Shown piece after piece: positions 35,781-43,023 of a DNA stretch of 64,000 bases (positions are counted from its first letter, which is position 1; each line of letters opens with the position of its first letter). The translations under genes and the position numbers were made by a program. This DNA comes from a bacterium (GTDB lineage: Bacteria > Verrucomicrobiota > Kiritimatiellia > CAIKKV01 > CAITUY01). The notes beneath the pieces were generated by a model, which did no database searches, was not told the origin of the DNA, and was given only the letters and a program-made list of their open reading frames with translations. The stretch is from positions 62,001 through 126,000 of the forward strand of contig JBAXWB010000004.1 in NCBI GenBank assembly GCA_037128595.1, read 5' to 3'.

Positions 35781-36629
35781 ATGAATACTGAAATAATCCA
35801 TCAAATGCAGCGAAACTTTGACGCACTCGTCCGAAACCATCCAGAGGATGGGGAGGTTGAGTTCTGGTTTGCACGAGACTTGCAGGAACCTTTGGGCTAT
35901 GCCCGTTGGGAGAACTTTCTCACTGCAATTCAACGAGCCATCGAGTCGTGCCAGACTACAGGGGTTGATCCCAAAAACCATTTTCGTGGCGTCACGAAAA
36001 TGGTTCCTATTGGTAGTGGCGCCGGGCGGGTGATCGAGGATTTCATGCTCACGCGTTACGCCTGCTACCTCATTGCACAAAATGGCGATCCAAGAAAAGA
36101 GCCCATTGCATTCGCTCAAAGTTATTTTGCAGTTCAGACCCGCAAACAGGAAGTGATTGAAGAGCGTATCCGTCTTCTAGGGCGCATGGAGGCCCGAAAT
36201 AAACTCAAAGCATCCGAGAAAGCCCTCTCGGATAATATTTTCGAGCGAGGCGTAGATGAGGCGGGGTTCGGGCGTATACGTTCCAAAGGCGACTCCGCGT
36301 TATTTGGCGGAAATACCACTATGGCAATGAAAGAAAAATTCGGCATCATTGACGCCCGCCCCCTGGCGGATTTCCTGCCGACATTAACCATCGCTGCGAA
36401 AAATCTGGCAACCGAAATGACGAACCACAATGTGCAGCAGGCCGATCTGCAAGGGGAATCAGCGATCACTCATGAACATATCCAGAATAATACCAGCGTG
36501 CGTCAAATGCTGGGCCAACGGGGTATAAAACCTGAAGCACTGCCCCCTGAAGAAGATATTAAAAAACTGGAACGTCGAGTGAAGTCGGAAGAAAAGAAAC
36601 TTGAACAAAAATCAGGGCGTCTTCCGTGA
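35781..36629 (+). CDS. dinD: DNA damage-inducible protein D (DinD) homologue
   Basis: A 282-residue protein from ATG at 35781 (AAGGAT ahead). The N-terminal half resembles Bro-N-like domains: EFWFARDLQEPLGYARWENFL, then HFRGVTKMV, RVIEDFMLTRYACYLIAQNGDP and VIAFAQSYFAVQTRKQE-type sequence. The C-terminal half has NIFERGVDEAGFGRIRSKGD and MKEKFGI, matching DinD, whose E. coli member is SOS-induced and inhibits RecA filament functions. No clear LexA box was seen upstream. Neighbours are gene remnants of RhuM type and repeats, so it may have arrived by transfer. Confidence 0.88.
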   Translation: MNTEIIHQMQRNFDALVRNHPEDGEVEFWFARDLQEPLGYARWENFLTAIQRAIESCQTTGVDPKNHFRGVTKMVPIGSGAGRVIEDFMLTRYACYLIAQNGDPRKEPIAFAQSYFAVQTRKQEVIEERIRLLGRMEARNKLKASEKALSDNIFERGVDEAGFGRIRSKGDSALFGGNTTMAMKEKFGIIDARPLADFLPTLTIAAKNLATEMTNHNVQQADLQGESAITHEHIQNNTSVRQMLGQRGIKPEALPPEEDIKKLERRVKSEEKKLEQKSGRLP

Positions 36630-36671
36630 CGGTGATCCGGTCAGGGGTAATGTGTCGAAATAATTCAAAAA

Positions 36672-36879
36672 TCATCCGCGAGCGGTGACGAGTTTATTCT
36701 CGATCAGATAAAGGATGGGCGGATCGAAATTTGCATAATGTGTTTGAGGCAGGTGAGTCGCAACGTGACGCAACTCACAAGGAATTAGTGTTAGTTCTCC
36801 AGGAAGGTTTCCGTGACGTTAAGCGTGCCGTGGATTTTCACAACCTTAGATGTTATTATTTTGGATGGCTACAAGAAGA
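36672..36879 (+). pseudogene. Broken RhuM-family gene
   Basis: Three out-of-frame pieces in order resemble a RhuM (virulence/KilA-N-like) protein. First, SSASGDEFILDQIKDGRIEI (about 36672-36731) matches the GEF(I/L)xYxTxDG start. In another frame, LHNVFEAGESQRDATHKELV then LVLQEGFRDVKRAVDFHNL (about 36735-36848) matches the region after the WLTQ helix. After a one-base shift, DVIILDGYK matches the NLDxIIxVGYR block. The helix expected between the first two pieces is missing, and the gene ends soon after. Non-functional relic. Confidence 0.65.
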
Positions 36880-36883
36880 AAAT

Positions 36884-36912
36884 GGCTCAAGCCTGTGAAC
36901 ACGGCTTGAGCA
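36884..36912. repeat. 29-nt palindrome, copy 3
   Basis: GGCTCAAGCC, a TGTGAACA centre, then CGGCTTGAGCA. It sits directly at the 3' limit of the RhuM remnant and just past the stop of the LacI-type gene (convergent). Confidence 0.8.
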
Positions 36913-36916
36913 TTAG

Positions 36917-37882
36917 TCAGGCGTATTCGCTTTCGGCAGTTTGCCAGGGCCCTAGGTTTAGCTCAAGTTGTCGGTGTGAGCCTTTCCTCGTGAGTTGAGC
37001 TACCGGTGCGGAGTCGGTTGTTGAGTTGTCGAGTTGTTGAGTTTCCGGGGCTGGGGGAGATTCAGTTGTTGGGTTGCTGGGTTGCTGAGTTGCTGGGGGA
37101 GGAATAATTTCCGTTATTGGCGCCAGCACCGGAGGCTCTGGCTCTTGAAATAATGGAGGGCGCCGCTCTGTCGGCGCCGTGTCATTAGGCGTAGCCAAGA
37201 CAACCGGTGTCGGCACGGGTATAGACACCGGCTTTGGTGGAGTCATGGGCTGAGCCGGGATAATGACAGGCGTTGCCGCCGACACCGGCGCCGACGGAGC
37301 GGCGCCCTCCATTGGAATTCCAAGACCTGACAACATCGCCTTACCGGCCCCTTGCCACAGGACGATGACAGGGCATGTTCCCGCTACGATCGCGGAGACG
37401 GCGGCATAGACGCTGGGGCAGGCGAGGATGCCGGAAACGCGGTCCGTCAGCAAACGTGACACTCTCTCCCGGATCGCCGTCGGGTCGGTAGGGGTAATCA
37501 AGATCGTCAGCGTGTAGCCCTCTGCCGCGAGAACTGTCTCAAGGCCGGGGATCAGGGCAATGACATCAGATTGGCTGACGACGGAAAGCAGGATTCCAAT
37601 CTGCCGGCTCTTTTTTCCTTCCCCCTCTGCCATCTGAGATTTTCCATTTGAGATCCCGGCCGGCGGAACCGTCGGCCGGGTTGGCTTGCCCTTGCAAAGT
37701 GCAAAACGGCGGGTGGTCGGGTCGGATTGGTAGCCAAGCTGTCGGGCCACCGCAAGGACACGGGCCTGGGTGGCAGGGGAGATCCGGCGGCTGGCGGCCT
37801 TTCCGTTCATAACCAGCGAGACCGTTGATTCCGAGACTCCGGCGGCGGCCGCCACATTTAATAGCGTGATAGGGTTGCTCAT
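36917..37882 (-). CDS. Degenerate LacI-type regulator with repeat-derived proline-rich tail
   Basis: Residues 1-55 are a good LacI helix-turn-helix (TLLNVAAAAGVSESTVSLVMNG, RISPATQARVLAVARQLGYQ). About 95-185 resemble the first part of the sugar-binding domain (QIGILLSVVSQSDV, SGILACPSVYAAV). The domain then stops, and the rest (about 195-320) is a Pro/Thr/Ala-rich tail with QQLDNSTT- and ERRPPLF-type segments that coincide with DNA repeats found elsewhere in the window. It thus lacks most of the effector domain. ATG at 37882 is the likely start and lies within a 29-nt palindrome; no clear ribosome site is visible. DNA-binding may persist, but ligand response is doubtful. Confidence 0.6.
   Translation of the reverse strand: MSNPITLLNVAAAAGVSESTVSLVMNGKAASRRISPATQARVLAVARQLGYQSDPTTRRFALCKGKPTRPTVPPAGISNGKSQMAEGEGKKSRQIGILLSVVSQSDVIALIPGLETVLAAEGYTLTILITPTDPTAIRERVSRLLTDRVSGILACPSVYAAVSAIVAGTCPVIVLWQGAGKAMLSGLGIPMEGAAPSAPVSAATPVIIPAQPMTPPKPVSIPVPTPVVLATPNDTAPTERRPPLFQEPEPPVLAPITEIIPPPATQQPSNPTTESPPAPETQQLDNSTTDSAPVAQLTRKGSHRQLELNLGPWQTAESEYA
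37142..37312. repeat. Two inverted GCC-hairpin repeats inside the LacI-type frame
   Basis: TGGAGGGCGCCGCTCTGTCG at about 37153-37172 and its reverse complement around 37287-37312 (two-base variation) match the intergenic copy at 34899-34945. Each has the GGCGCCG/CGGCGCC stem. Downstream, 37019-37100 is rich in GTTGAGTTG/GTTGCTGGG units that resemble, inverted, the CAACAACC tract at 63475-63512. Confidence 0.7.
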
Positions 37883-37910
37883 GCTCAAGCTCTATAGCAG
37901 GGCTTGAGCA
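37882..37910. repeat. 29-nt palindrome, copy 4 (at LacI-type start)
   Basis: TGCTCAAGC, TCTATAGCAGG centre, GCTTGAGCA. It overlaps the start codon and the ribosome-binding region of the minus-strand LacI-type gene, and could fold in the message to hide the start. Confidence 0.85.
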
Positions 37911-37947
37911 TCAATGAAAGCGATAAGTCGCAGGTCGTGCTGATTCT

Positions 37948-39225
37948 TCACGTAACCGGCTCTTTTTTCAATCTCGCGACAAACATGCCGTTGCAGGGGC
38001 CTTCCCAGGGCATGATTTGGAGTTTGCCGGGGCAGGGCATCCGGTTCATCGGATTGGTGAAGGGGTCCAGTTGAAATTCCGGGGTGGTCGCCAGAAACTG
38101 CGTGACAATGGAGTCATTTTCGAGCGGGGTAAGGGTGCAGGTGGCATAGACGAGCACGCCCCCCTGTTTCACGCGGGACGCGCAAGCCCTGAGCAAGTGG
38201 CCCTGGATATCGGCCAGTTCAGCCACCCGTGCCGCGGTGAGTCGCCACCGGGCGTCCGGATTGCGATGCCACGTTCCAATCCCTGAGCAGGGCGCATCCA
38301 GGAGAATGCCGTCAAAGGGCTCCTGCGGCGGGGCCTCTTTCAAGCCATCCCACTGTGCCACGGTGACGGTTCGGGTGCCCGTTTCCTGCAGTCGGCGCTC
38401 CAGGCTTTCCAGAATCGTCGGCCGGATATCGGTGGCGAGGATCGAGACGGAAGGACCGGCGAGTTCGGCAAGATGCAGGGTTTTACCGCCGGATCCGGCG
38501 CAGGCGTCCCACCAACGTTGGCCGGGCTGGGGTTGACAGATCAGGGTGGTCACTTGTGAGGCCAGATCCTGGATATCCACTTGATCCCTTATGGCGCGGG
38601 GGAGGGAACGCAGATTGATGCCCCGGGTAACCGCAATGGCGGAACGGATCACAGGGTGGGGCATGGGCTCGGCTTTCAAGTCCGACAGCGCGGCGAGCAT
38701 GGCGGCTCGCGCATCCGGCTTTACCCGCAGCCAGGTGGGCGGCGAGTGTTGGAAGGCGTTGAGGATGCGCGGGTCCGGCAGGGGGAGCAGGGGCCCGGCC
38801 CAATCGGGAATCAGTTGGTTGGCATCCAGTGTATGCCCCGTCTTTTCCCGCAGGGATTGCGCCTTTTCCTCCAGCGTCATGGCACCCATCGGGCTCATGA
38901 CGGCTTCCGAGAGGGCGCACGTGGTGGCCAACCCGGCCATGGCGGGATGGAGTTCGGTTGAGTCCAGCAGGTGGGCGAAAACCGCCGCCACCCTGATGTC
39001 GGGCGCTATGCGGTCTAGCCAGCCTTTCCAACGGAAGTAGGAGAAGGCGGTACCGGAAATGAGCCGCCGATCCCGGGAGCCGAACTCAGTATGTTCACGG
39101 TAAAAGCGGGACAGCAGGGCGTCAAGGGGGTGACCTGCCTGCACGGCGATCCGCGCCTCGTCAAGCAAAGCCAAGACCACCTCGGCCTGCCGTTCATAAA
39201 TTCGTCCGGAGCGTAAGGGATTCAT
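37948..39225 (-). CDS. RsmB/NOL1/NOP2-family rRNA (cytosine-C5) methyltransferase
   Basis: About 425 residues from ATG at 39225. The N-terminal helical region (RSGRIYERQAEVVLALLDEA, SRDRRLISGTAFSYFRW) resembles the NusB-like part of RsmB. The methyltransferase core shows WWDACAGSGGKTLHLAEL (SAM), VAQWDGLKE, LLDAPCSGIGTWHRNPDARW with the PC catalytic Cys, and VYATCTLTPLEND with the second Cys. It makes 5-methylcytosine in rRNA, most likely RsmB-like; the exact site is uncertain. The longer frame to 39462 overlaps the M20 peptidase gene and is not used. Starts 7 bases after the peptidase stop. Confidence 0.88.
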   Translation of the reverse strand: MNPLRSGRIYERQAEVVLALLDEARIAVQAGHPLDALLSRFYREHTEFGSRDRRLISGTAFSYFRWKGWLDRIAPDIRVAAVFAHLLDSTELHPAMAGLATTCALSEAVMSPMGAMTLEEKAQSLREKTGHTLDANQLIPDWAGPLLPLPDPRILNAFQHSPPTWLRVKPDARAAMLAALSDLKAEPMPHPVIRSAIAVTRGINLRSLPRAIRDQVDIQDLASQVTTLICQPQPGQRWWDACAGSGGKTLHLAELAGPSVSILATDIRPTILESLERRLQETGTRTVTVAQWDGLKEAPPQEPFDGILLDAPCSGIGTWHRNPDARWRLTAARVAELADIQGHLLRACASRVKQGGVLVYATCTLTPLENDSIVTQFLATTPEFQLDPFTNPMNRMPCPGKLQIMPWEGPCNGMFVARLKKEPVT

Positions 39226-39232
39226 GAGGGGG

Positions 39233-40615
39233 TTACCTTGCCTGGCGCGACTGTCCCAGGCGGGACAGGAAGAGCCCGGTATAGAGGAATCCCTGCCGGA
39301 ATTGCTCAAGGGAATAGGATTCATTCGGGGCGTGGATGTTGTCTTCTTCGCTGCCGAATCCCACGAGAATGGCCTCGCCGCCGGCGATTTGCGGCAGATA
39401 AGAGAGGATCGGCACCGACGCCCCTTCCCAGAGAAAGGCGGTGGGTAAGTCGGAGAGCTCACCCAGGACCTGACGTGCCAGTTGAACGGTGGGGGACGAC
39501 AGGTTCGCGCGGAAGGCGGGGCCGCCGATGCCCTGTTCCGTAATCTCCAATTTCAGGCCGGCCGGAAGGTGTCTGCGGAGATGCTCCGTGATCAGTTCAA
39601 GGATGCGGGCGGATTTCTGGCCGGGGACCAGACGTGCGGAGAGTTTTGCCATGGCGCTGGCGGGGATAATAGTTTTGCTGCCCACTCCCCCGTATCCGGA
39701 AAGGAGTCCGTTGATGTCGATGGCGGGGCGGAAGCCTGTGCGCTCGACCGGGGTGAAATTCAGTTCGCCGGCCACGGGCGGAAGCCCGGTGACCGATTGG
39801 TACCATGCGGGGTCAAGCGGGTTGGCATTGGCCAGTGTCCGCTCTTCGTCCGAAGGGGCCTCCACCTCATCATAAAATCCCTCGACGGCCACACGTCCGT
39901 CGGAGGTATGCAGTGAGGCGATTAATTTGCAGAGGCCGATCGCCGGGTTGGGGACGCGGCCCCCGTGCACCCCGGAATGCAGGTCATGGTGAGGCCCGGA
40001 CACGACGAGCGTCATATGTGCGATCCCTCGCAGCCCCATGGTGATGGTCGGGGCACCGGAACTGACGGCACTGGTATCGGCCGCCATCACGAGATCCGCT
40101 TTCAACAAGGTCCGTACCTGATCCAGCACCTTGAGGACCTGCATGTTGCCAGTCTCCTCGTCACCCTCAATCAGAACCTTAATGGTGCCGTGACGTGCAT
40201 CATTCCTGATCAGCATTTCGATGGCCTTGAGTGCGGCGAAAAGCTGGCCCTTGTTGTCCTGGGCCCCGCGGGCATAGACACGCCCCTTGATCAGGGTGGG
40301 CTCGAAGGGCGGCGTTTTCCAGAGTGCCACCGGGTCTTCCGGCTGCACATCGTAGTGTCCATAGAACAGGACGGTGGGCGCCTCGGGGGCGCCGGCCCGT
40401 TCCGCGAAGACCAGCGGATGAGAGGCCGTGGGGATCAGCCGGGTGCTGAATCCCATGCCGGCCAGATGGGCCATCAACCAATCGGCACAGTGTGCGCAAT
40501 CCGGCTGGTGTTTTTCGCTGATGCTGACGCTCGGGAATCTGAGGAATGCCTGCCACTCCTGGATAAAGCGGTCGGAATGGGTGGCGAAAAGGGCTTCTAA
40601 TTCTGTTTTGTTCAT
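39233..40615 (-). CDS. M20 family dipeptidase
   Basis: A 460-residue zinc peptidase of the M20/M25/M40 family. Metal-binding and catalytic pieces: VLFYGHYDVQPEDP (His and Asp), ARGAQDNKGQ (bridging Asp), LIEGDEETGN (catalytic Glu and ligand), MAADTSAVSSGAPTI and the C-terminal NIHAPNES His. The dimerisation domain (about 195-350) contains the HHDLHSGVHGG segment. Members hydrolyse dipeptides or N-acyl amino acids. Cytoplasmic, no signal peptide. Shares a direction and short gaps with the PhoH gene upstream (15 bases) and the rRNA methyltransferase downstream. Confidence 0.93.
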   Translation of the reverse strand: MNKTELEALFATHSDRFIQEWQAFLRFPSVSISEKHQPDCAHCADWLMAHLAGMGFSTRLIPTASHPLVFAERAGAPEAPTVLFYGHYDVQPEDPVALWKTPPFEPTLIKGRVYARGAQDNKGQLFAALKAIEMLIRNDARHGTIKVLIEGDEETGNMQVLKVLDQVRTLLKADLVMAADTSAVSSGAPTITMGLRGIAHMTLVVSGPHHDLHSGVHGGRVPNPAIGLCKLIASLHTSDGRVAVEGFYDEVEAPSDEERTLANANPLDPAWYQSVTGLPPVAGELNFTPVERTGFRPAIDINGLLSGYGGVGSKTIIPASAMAKLSARLVPGQKSARILELITEHLRRHLPAGLKLEITEQGIGGPAFRANLSSPTVQLARQVLGELSDLPTAFLWEGASVPILSYLPQIAGGEAILVGFGSEEDNIHAPNESYSLEQFRQGFLYTGLFLSRLGQSRQAR

Positions 40616-40630
40616 TGGTTACATTTCATC

Positions 40631-41947
40631 TTACAGCAGGTTGGCGGCAATGGCCGCCAGGGTGCTCCGCTCGCTTTTAGTGAGGGTTACATGGCCGTGG
40701 ATCGACTGGGTCTTCATCCGTTCCACGGCGTAGGCCAACCCGTTACTGCTGGCATCCAGGTAGGGATTGTCGATTTGATAGGGGTCACCGGTCAGGATCA
40801 TCTTGGTGCCTTCCCCGGAACGACTGATGATGGTTTTGACTTCATGCGGTGTCAGGTTCTGCGCCTCATCCACAATCACGAATTGCCGGGGAATCGAGCG
40901 GCCCCGGATATAGGTGAGCGCCTCCAGTTCGATAATTTCGTCCCGCATCAGGTGGTCAATCCGGTCGCGAACCGTATTCTTGTGCTGGTCGTTGGCGCCA
41001 GTTTTAAGCATGAGGTAGGTCAGGTTATCGAAAATCGGCATCATCCAATTCGCGAGTTTCTCCTCCTTGTGACCCGGCAGGTACCCGATATCCTTGCCAA
41101 AGGGCATGATGGGGCGCGTCACCAGAATGCGGTCATAGCGCTTCTGGGTTAATGTTTTTTCCAGGCCCGCGGCGAGGGCGAGCAGGGTTTTCCCTGTCCC
41201 GGCCTTGCCCACCAGCGTGACCAGGTGAACGGAGTCATCCATCAGCAGTTCCAGGGCCATGCGCTGTTCACGACTGCGGGGCTTGATGTGGAAGACGCTG
41301 TCGATTTTCGAGTTCATGGGGATAATGGTGCCGTTCCCGCCGGCCCGGCCCAGGGCGGTGAGATGTTCCGAACCTTCGGAAATCAGATTCACAAACTCGT
41401 TCGGGAGCAGGTTGAGATCCGGGATTTCCACGCTGTGGTTGGCGTAAAACTCATCGATCACCCGGGGGTTGACGGTCACTTCCCGGTAGCCGGAGAACAG
41501 TTCCTCAAAATTAATCTTCTCCTTTTCAAAATCCATCACCTCAATGCCGAGCGCATCAGCCTTGATCCGGGCATTGATATCCTTGGAGACAAAGAAGACC
41601 TTCTCCCCCTGCTTGTGAAGCCAGTAGGCGACCCGGATGATCTTGTTGTCGGGAATCTCATCCTCCAGCCCGGAGTCCTTGGCGGGGCTCGGGGCGACCA
41701 TGATCCTGAGGATTCCGCCATTTTCCATTTTGACGCCCTCGCCCAGTCGGCCCCGTTCGCGCAAGGCATCGAGGCGACGGATGACGCCGCGGGCATTGCG
41801 GCCGAGTTCATTGGTTTCCTTCTTGAACTTGTCCAGTTCCTCAATGACCGGCATGGGGAGGATGACCGTGTTATCGGCGAAGGATTCGATACAGGTATGG
41901 TTGTGAAGCAGGACGTTGGTATCGAGAACAAATGTTTTGTCACTCAT
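40631..41947 (-). CDS. PIN-PhoH family ATPase/ribonuclease
   Basis: A 438-residue fusion. The N-terminal PIN nuclease domain (about 4-140) starts TFVLDTNVLLHN (acidic residue Asp9) with VIEELDKFK and VFFVSKDINARIKADALG. The C-terminal PhoH ATPase domain has Walker A GKAGTGKT (247-254), LVTRPIMPFGKDIGYLPG, VDEAQNLTPHEVKTIISR and TGDPYQID. PhoH2-type proteins couple RNA unwinding to cleavage, and some sit in toxin-antitoxin-like pairs. Here no small partner gene is visible upstream. Divergent from the metal-receptor gene at 42052. Confidence 0.92.
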   Translation of the reverse strand: MSDKTFVLDTNVLLHNHTCIESFADNTVILPMPVIEELDKFKKETNELGRNARGVIRRLDALRERGRLGEGVKMENGGILRIMVAPSPAKDSGLEDEIPDNKIIRVAYWLHKQGEKVFFVSKDINARIKADALGIEVMDFEKEKINFEELFSGYREVTVNPRVIDEFYANHSVEIPDLNLLPNEFVNLISEGSEHLTALGRAGGNGTIIPMNSKIDSVFHIKPRSREQRMALELLMDDSVHLVTLVGKAGTGKTLLALAAGLEKTLTQKRYDRILVTRPIMPFGKDIGYLPGHKEEKLANWMMPIFDNLTYLMLKTGANDQHKNTVRDRIDHLMRDEIIELEALTYIRGRSIPRQFVIVDEAQNLTPHEVKTIISRSGEGTKMILTGDPYQIDNPYLDASSNGLAYAVERMKTQSIHGHVTLTKSERSTLAAIAANLL

Positions 41948-42051
41948 ATTGGATGCCTATCTCTTTTGTGAATGATGAACTCTTTACGCGTCATTGTCGT
42001 GATGAAGGTATAACTTGGCAAGCAATTCCTGTTGAGGGTAAAGTCTGCGGC

Positions 42052-42921
42052 ATGCAGAAGAAATGGATTGTGGTCGTATTGATCCTCCTGGCGCTCCGGC
42101 CGGGAAGCGGGGCCGAGGTCACCCGGACGCCGCGCACCATCGTGGCGACCTTCTATCCCATGTACATCGCCCTGATGAATATCGCGGGCGGGGTGGATGG
42201 GGTCAGGGTGGTTTCCCTGGCCGACTCGCAGGCGGGGTGTCTGCACGATTACCAACTGACCACCCGTGATATGGCCGTCCTCTCCAAAGCGGAGGCCTTG
42301 GTGGTGAACGGCGCGGGGCTGGAGTCCTTTCTGGAGTGCCGTGCGCTCAACCGGCCCGGCTTGAAAATTATTGATGCCAGCGCCGGAATAGACTTGATGG
42401 TAGCCGGCGGGGTCACGAATGCCCATGTCTGGGTCAGCCCGACCCTTCACATCCGGCAGGTTCACAGGATGGCGGAGGCCCTTGCCGGCTGGGATCCCGT
42501 TCATGCGGCCCAGTATGGGGAAAATGCCGCGGCTTATATCCGGCGTCTGGAAAGGCTGAAAGGGGAGATGGATTCGACCCTGCGTTCTGTCCGGCAGCAC
42601 AAGATCATTACGTTTCACGAAGCCTTTCCTTATTTCGCGTATGAATTCCATCTCACGATCGCCGGGGTGATCGAGCGCGAACCCGGTTCCTCTCCCTCTG
42701 CGGCTGAAATGGCCGCCCTGATTCAGTTGATCAGGACCAGTGGCGTGAAAACCCTCTTTGTTGAACCCCAGTATCCGGCCAAGGTGGCCACCTCGATCGC
42801 TCGCGAGACGGGCGCGGAAATCTTCACGTTGGATCCTGTGGTGTCCGGCCCGGTCTCCACCAATGCCTACATTACGCTCATGGAGCGGAATCTGGCGGAA
42901 CTCAAGCGCGCGCTCCAGTGA
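42052..42921 (+). CDS. Metal ABC transporter substrate-binding protein (ZnuA/TroA-like), orphan
   Basis: About 290 residues from ATG at 42052, with a signal peptide (WIVVVLILLALRPGSGAE). The cluster A-I fold is shown by IVATFYPMYIALMNIAGG, CLHDYQLTTRDMAVLSKAEALVVNGAGLE, NAHVWVSPTLHIRQV, KIITFHEAFPYFAYEF and TLFVEPQYPAKVATSIARETGAEI. Three His ligands (HDYQL, AHVW, FHEAF) fit zinc or manganese binding. The His-rich loop common in ZnuA is absent. No permease or ATPase gene adjoins, so it must use partners elsewhere or serve as a metal buffer. The long frame start at 41932 is upstream of the signal and is rejected. Confidence 0.88.
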   Translation: MQKKWIVVVLILLALRPGSGAEVTRTPRTIVATFYPMYIALMNIAGGVDGVRVVSLADSQAGCLHDYQLTTRDMAVLSKAEALVVNGAGLESFLECRALNRPGLKIIDASAGIDLMVAGGVTNAHVWVSPTLHIRQVHRMAEALAGWDPVHAAQYGENAAAYIRRLERLKGEMDSTLRSVRQHKIITFHEAFPYFAYEFHLTIAGVIEREPGSSPSAAEMAALIQLIRTSGVKTLFVEPQYPAKVATSIARETGAEIFTLDPVVSGPVSTNAYITLMERNLAELKRALQ

Positions 42922-43023
42922 GATTTAGGCTTGGATAAGGGCCGGAAAAGGGTAGGGTTGGTACGTTACAGGGTGCGTTGACGAGCTTGGCCATCAGGTC
43001 TTTTAAGAAAGCGTGCGTCCAGC

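Noticed and set aside
36813-36998. 61-codon open frame on the plus strand
   Set aside because: Its recognisable part (LDVIILDGYK) is the last piece of the broken RhuM gene, and the rest reads through a 29-nt palindrome into the LacI-type gene.
41932-42051. Upstream extension of the metal receptor gene
   Set aside because: It would place 40 charged residues before a clear signal peptide; ATG at 42052 fits an exported protein.
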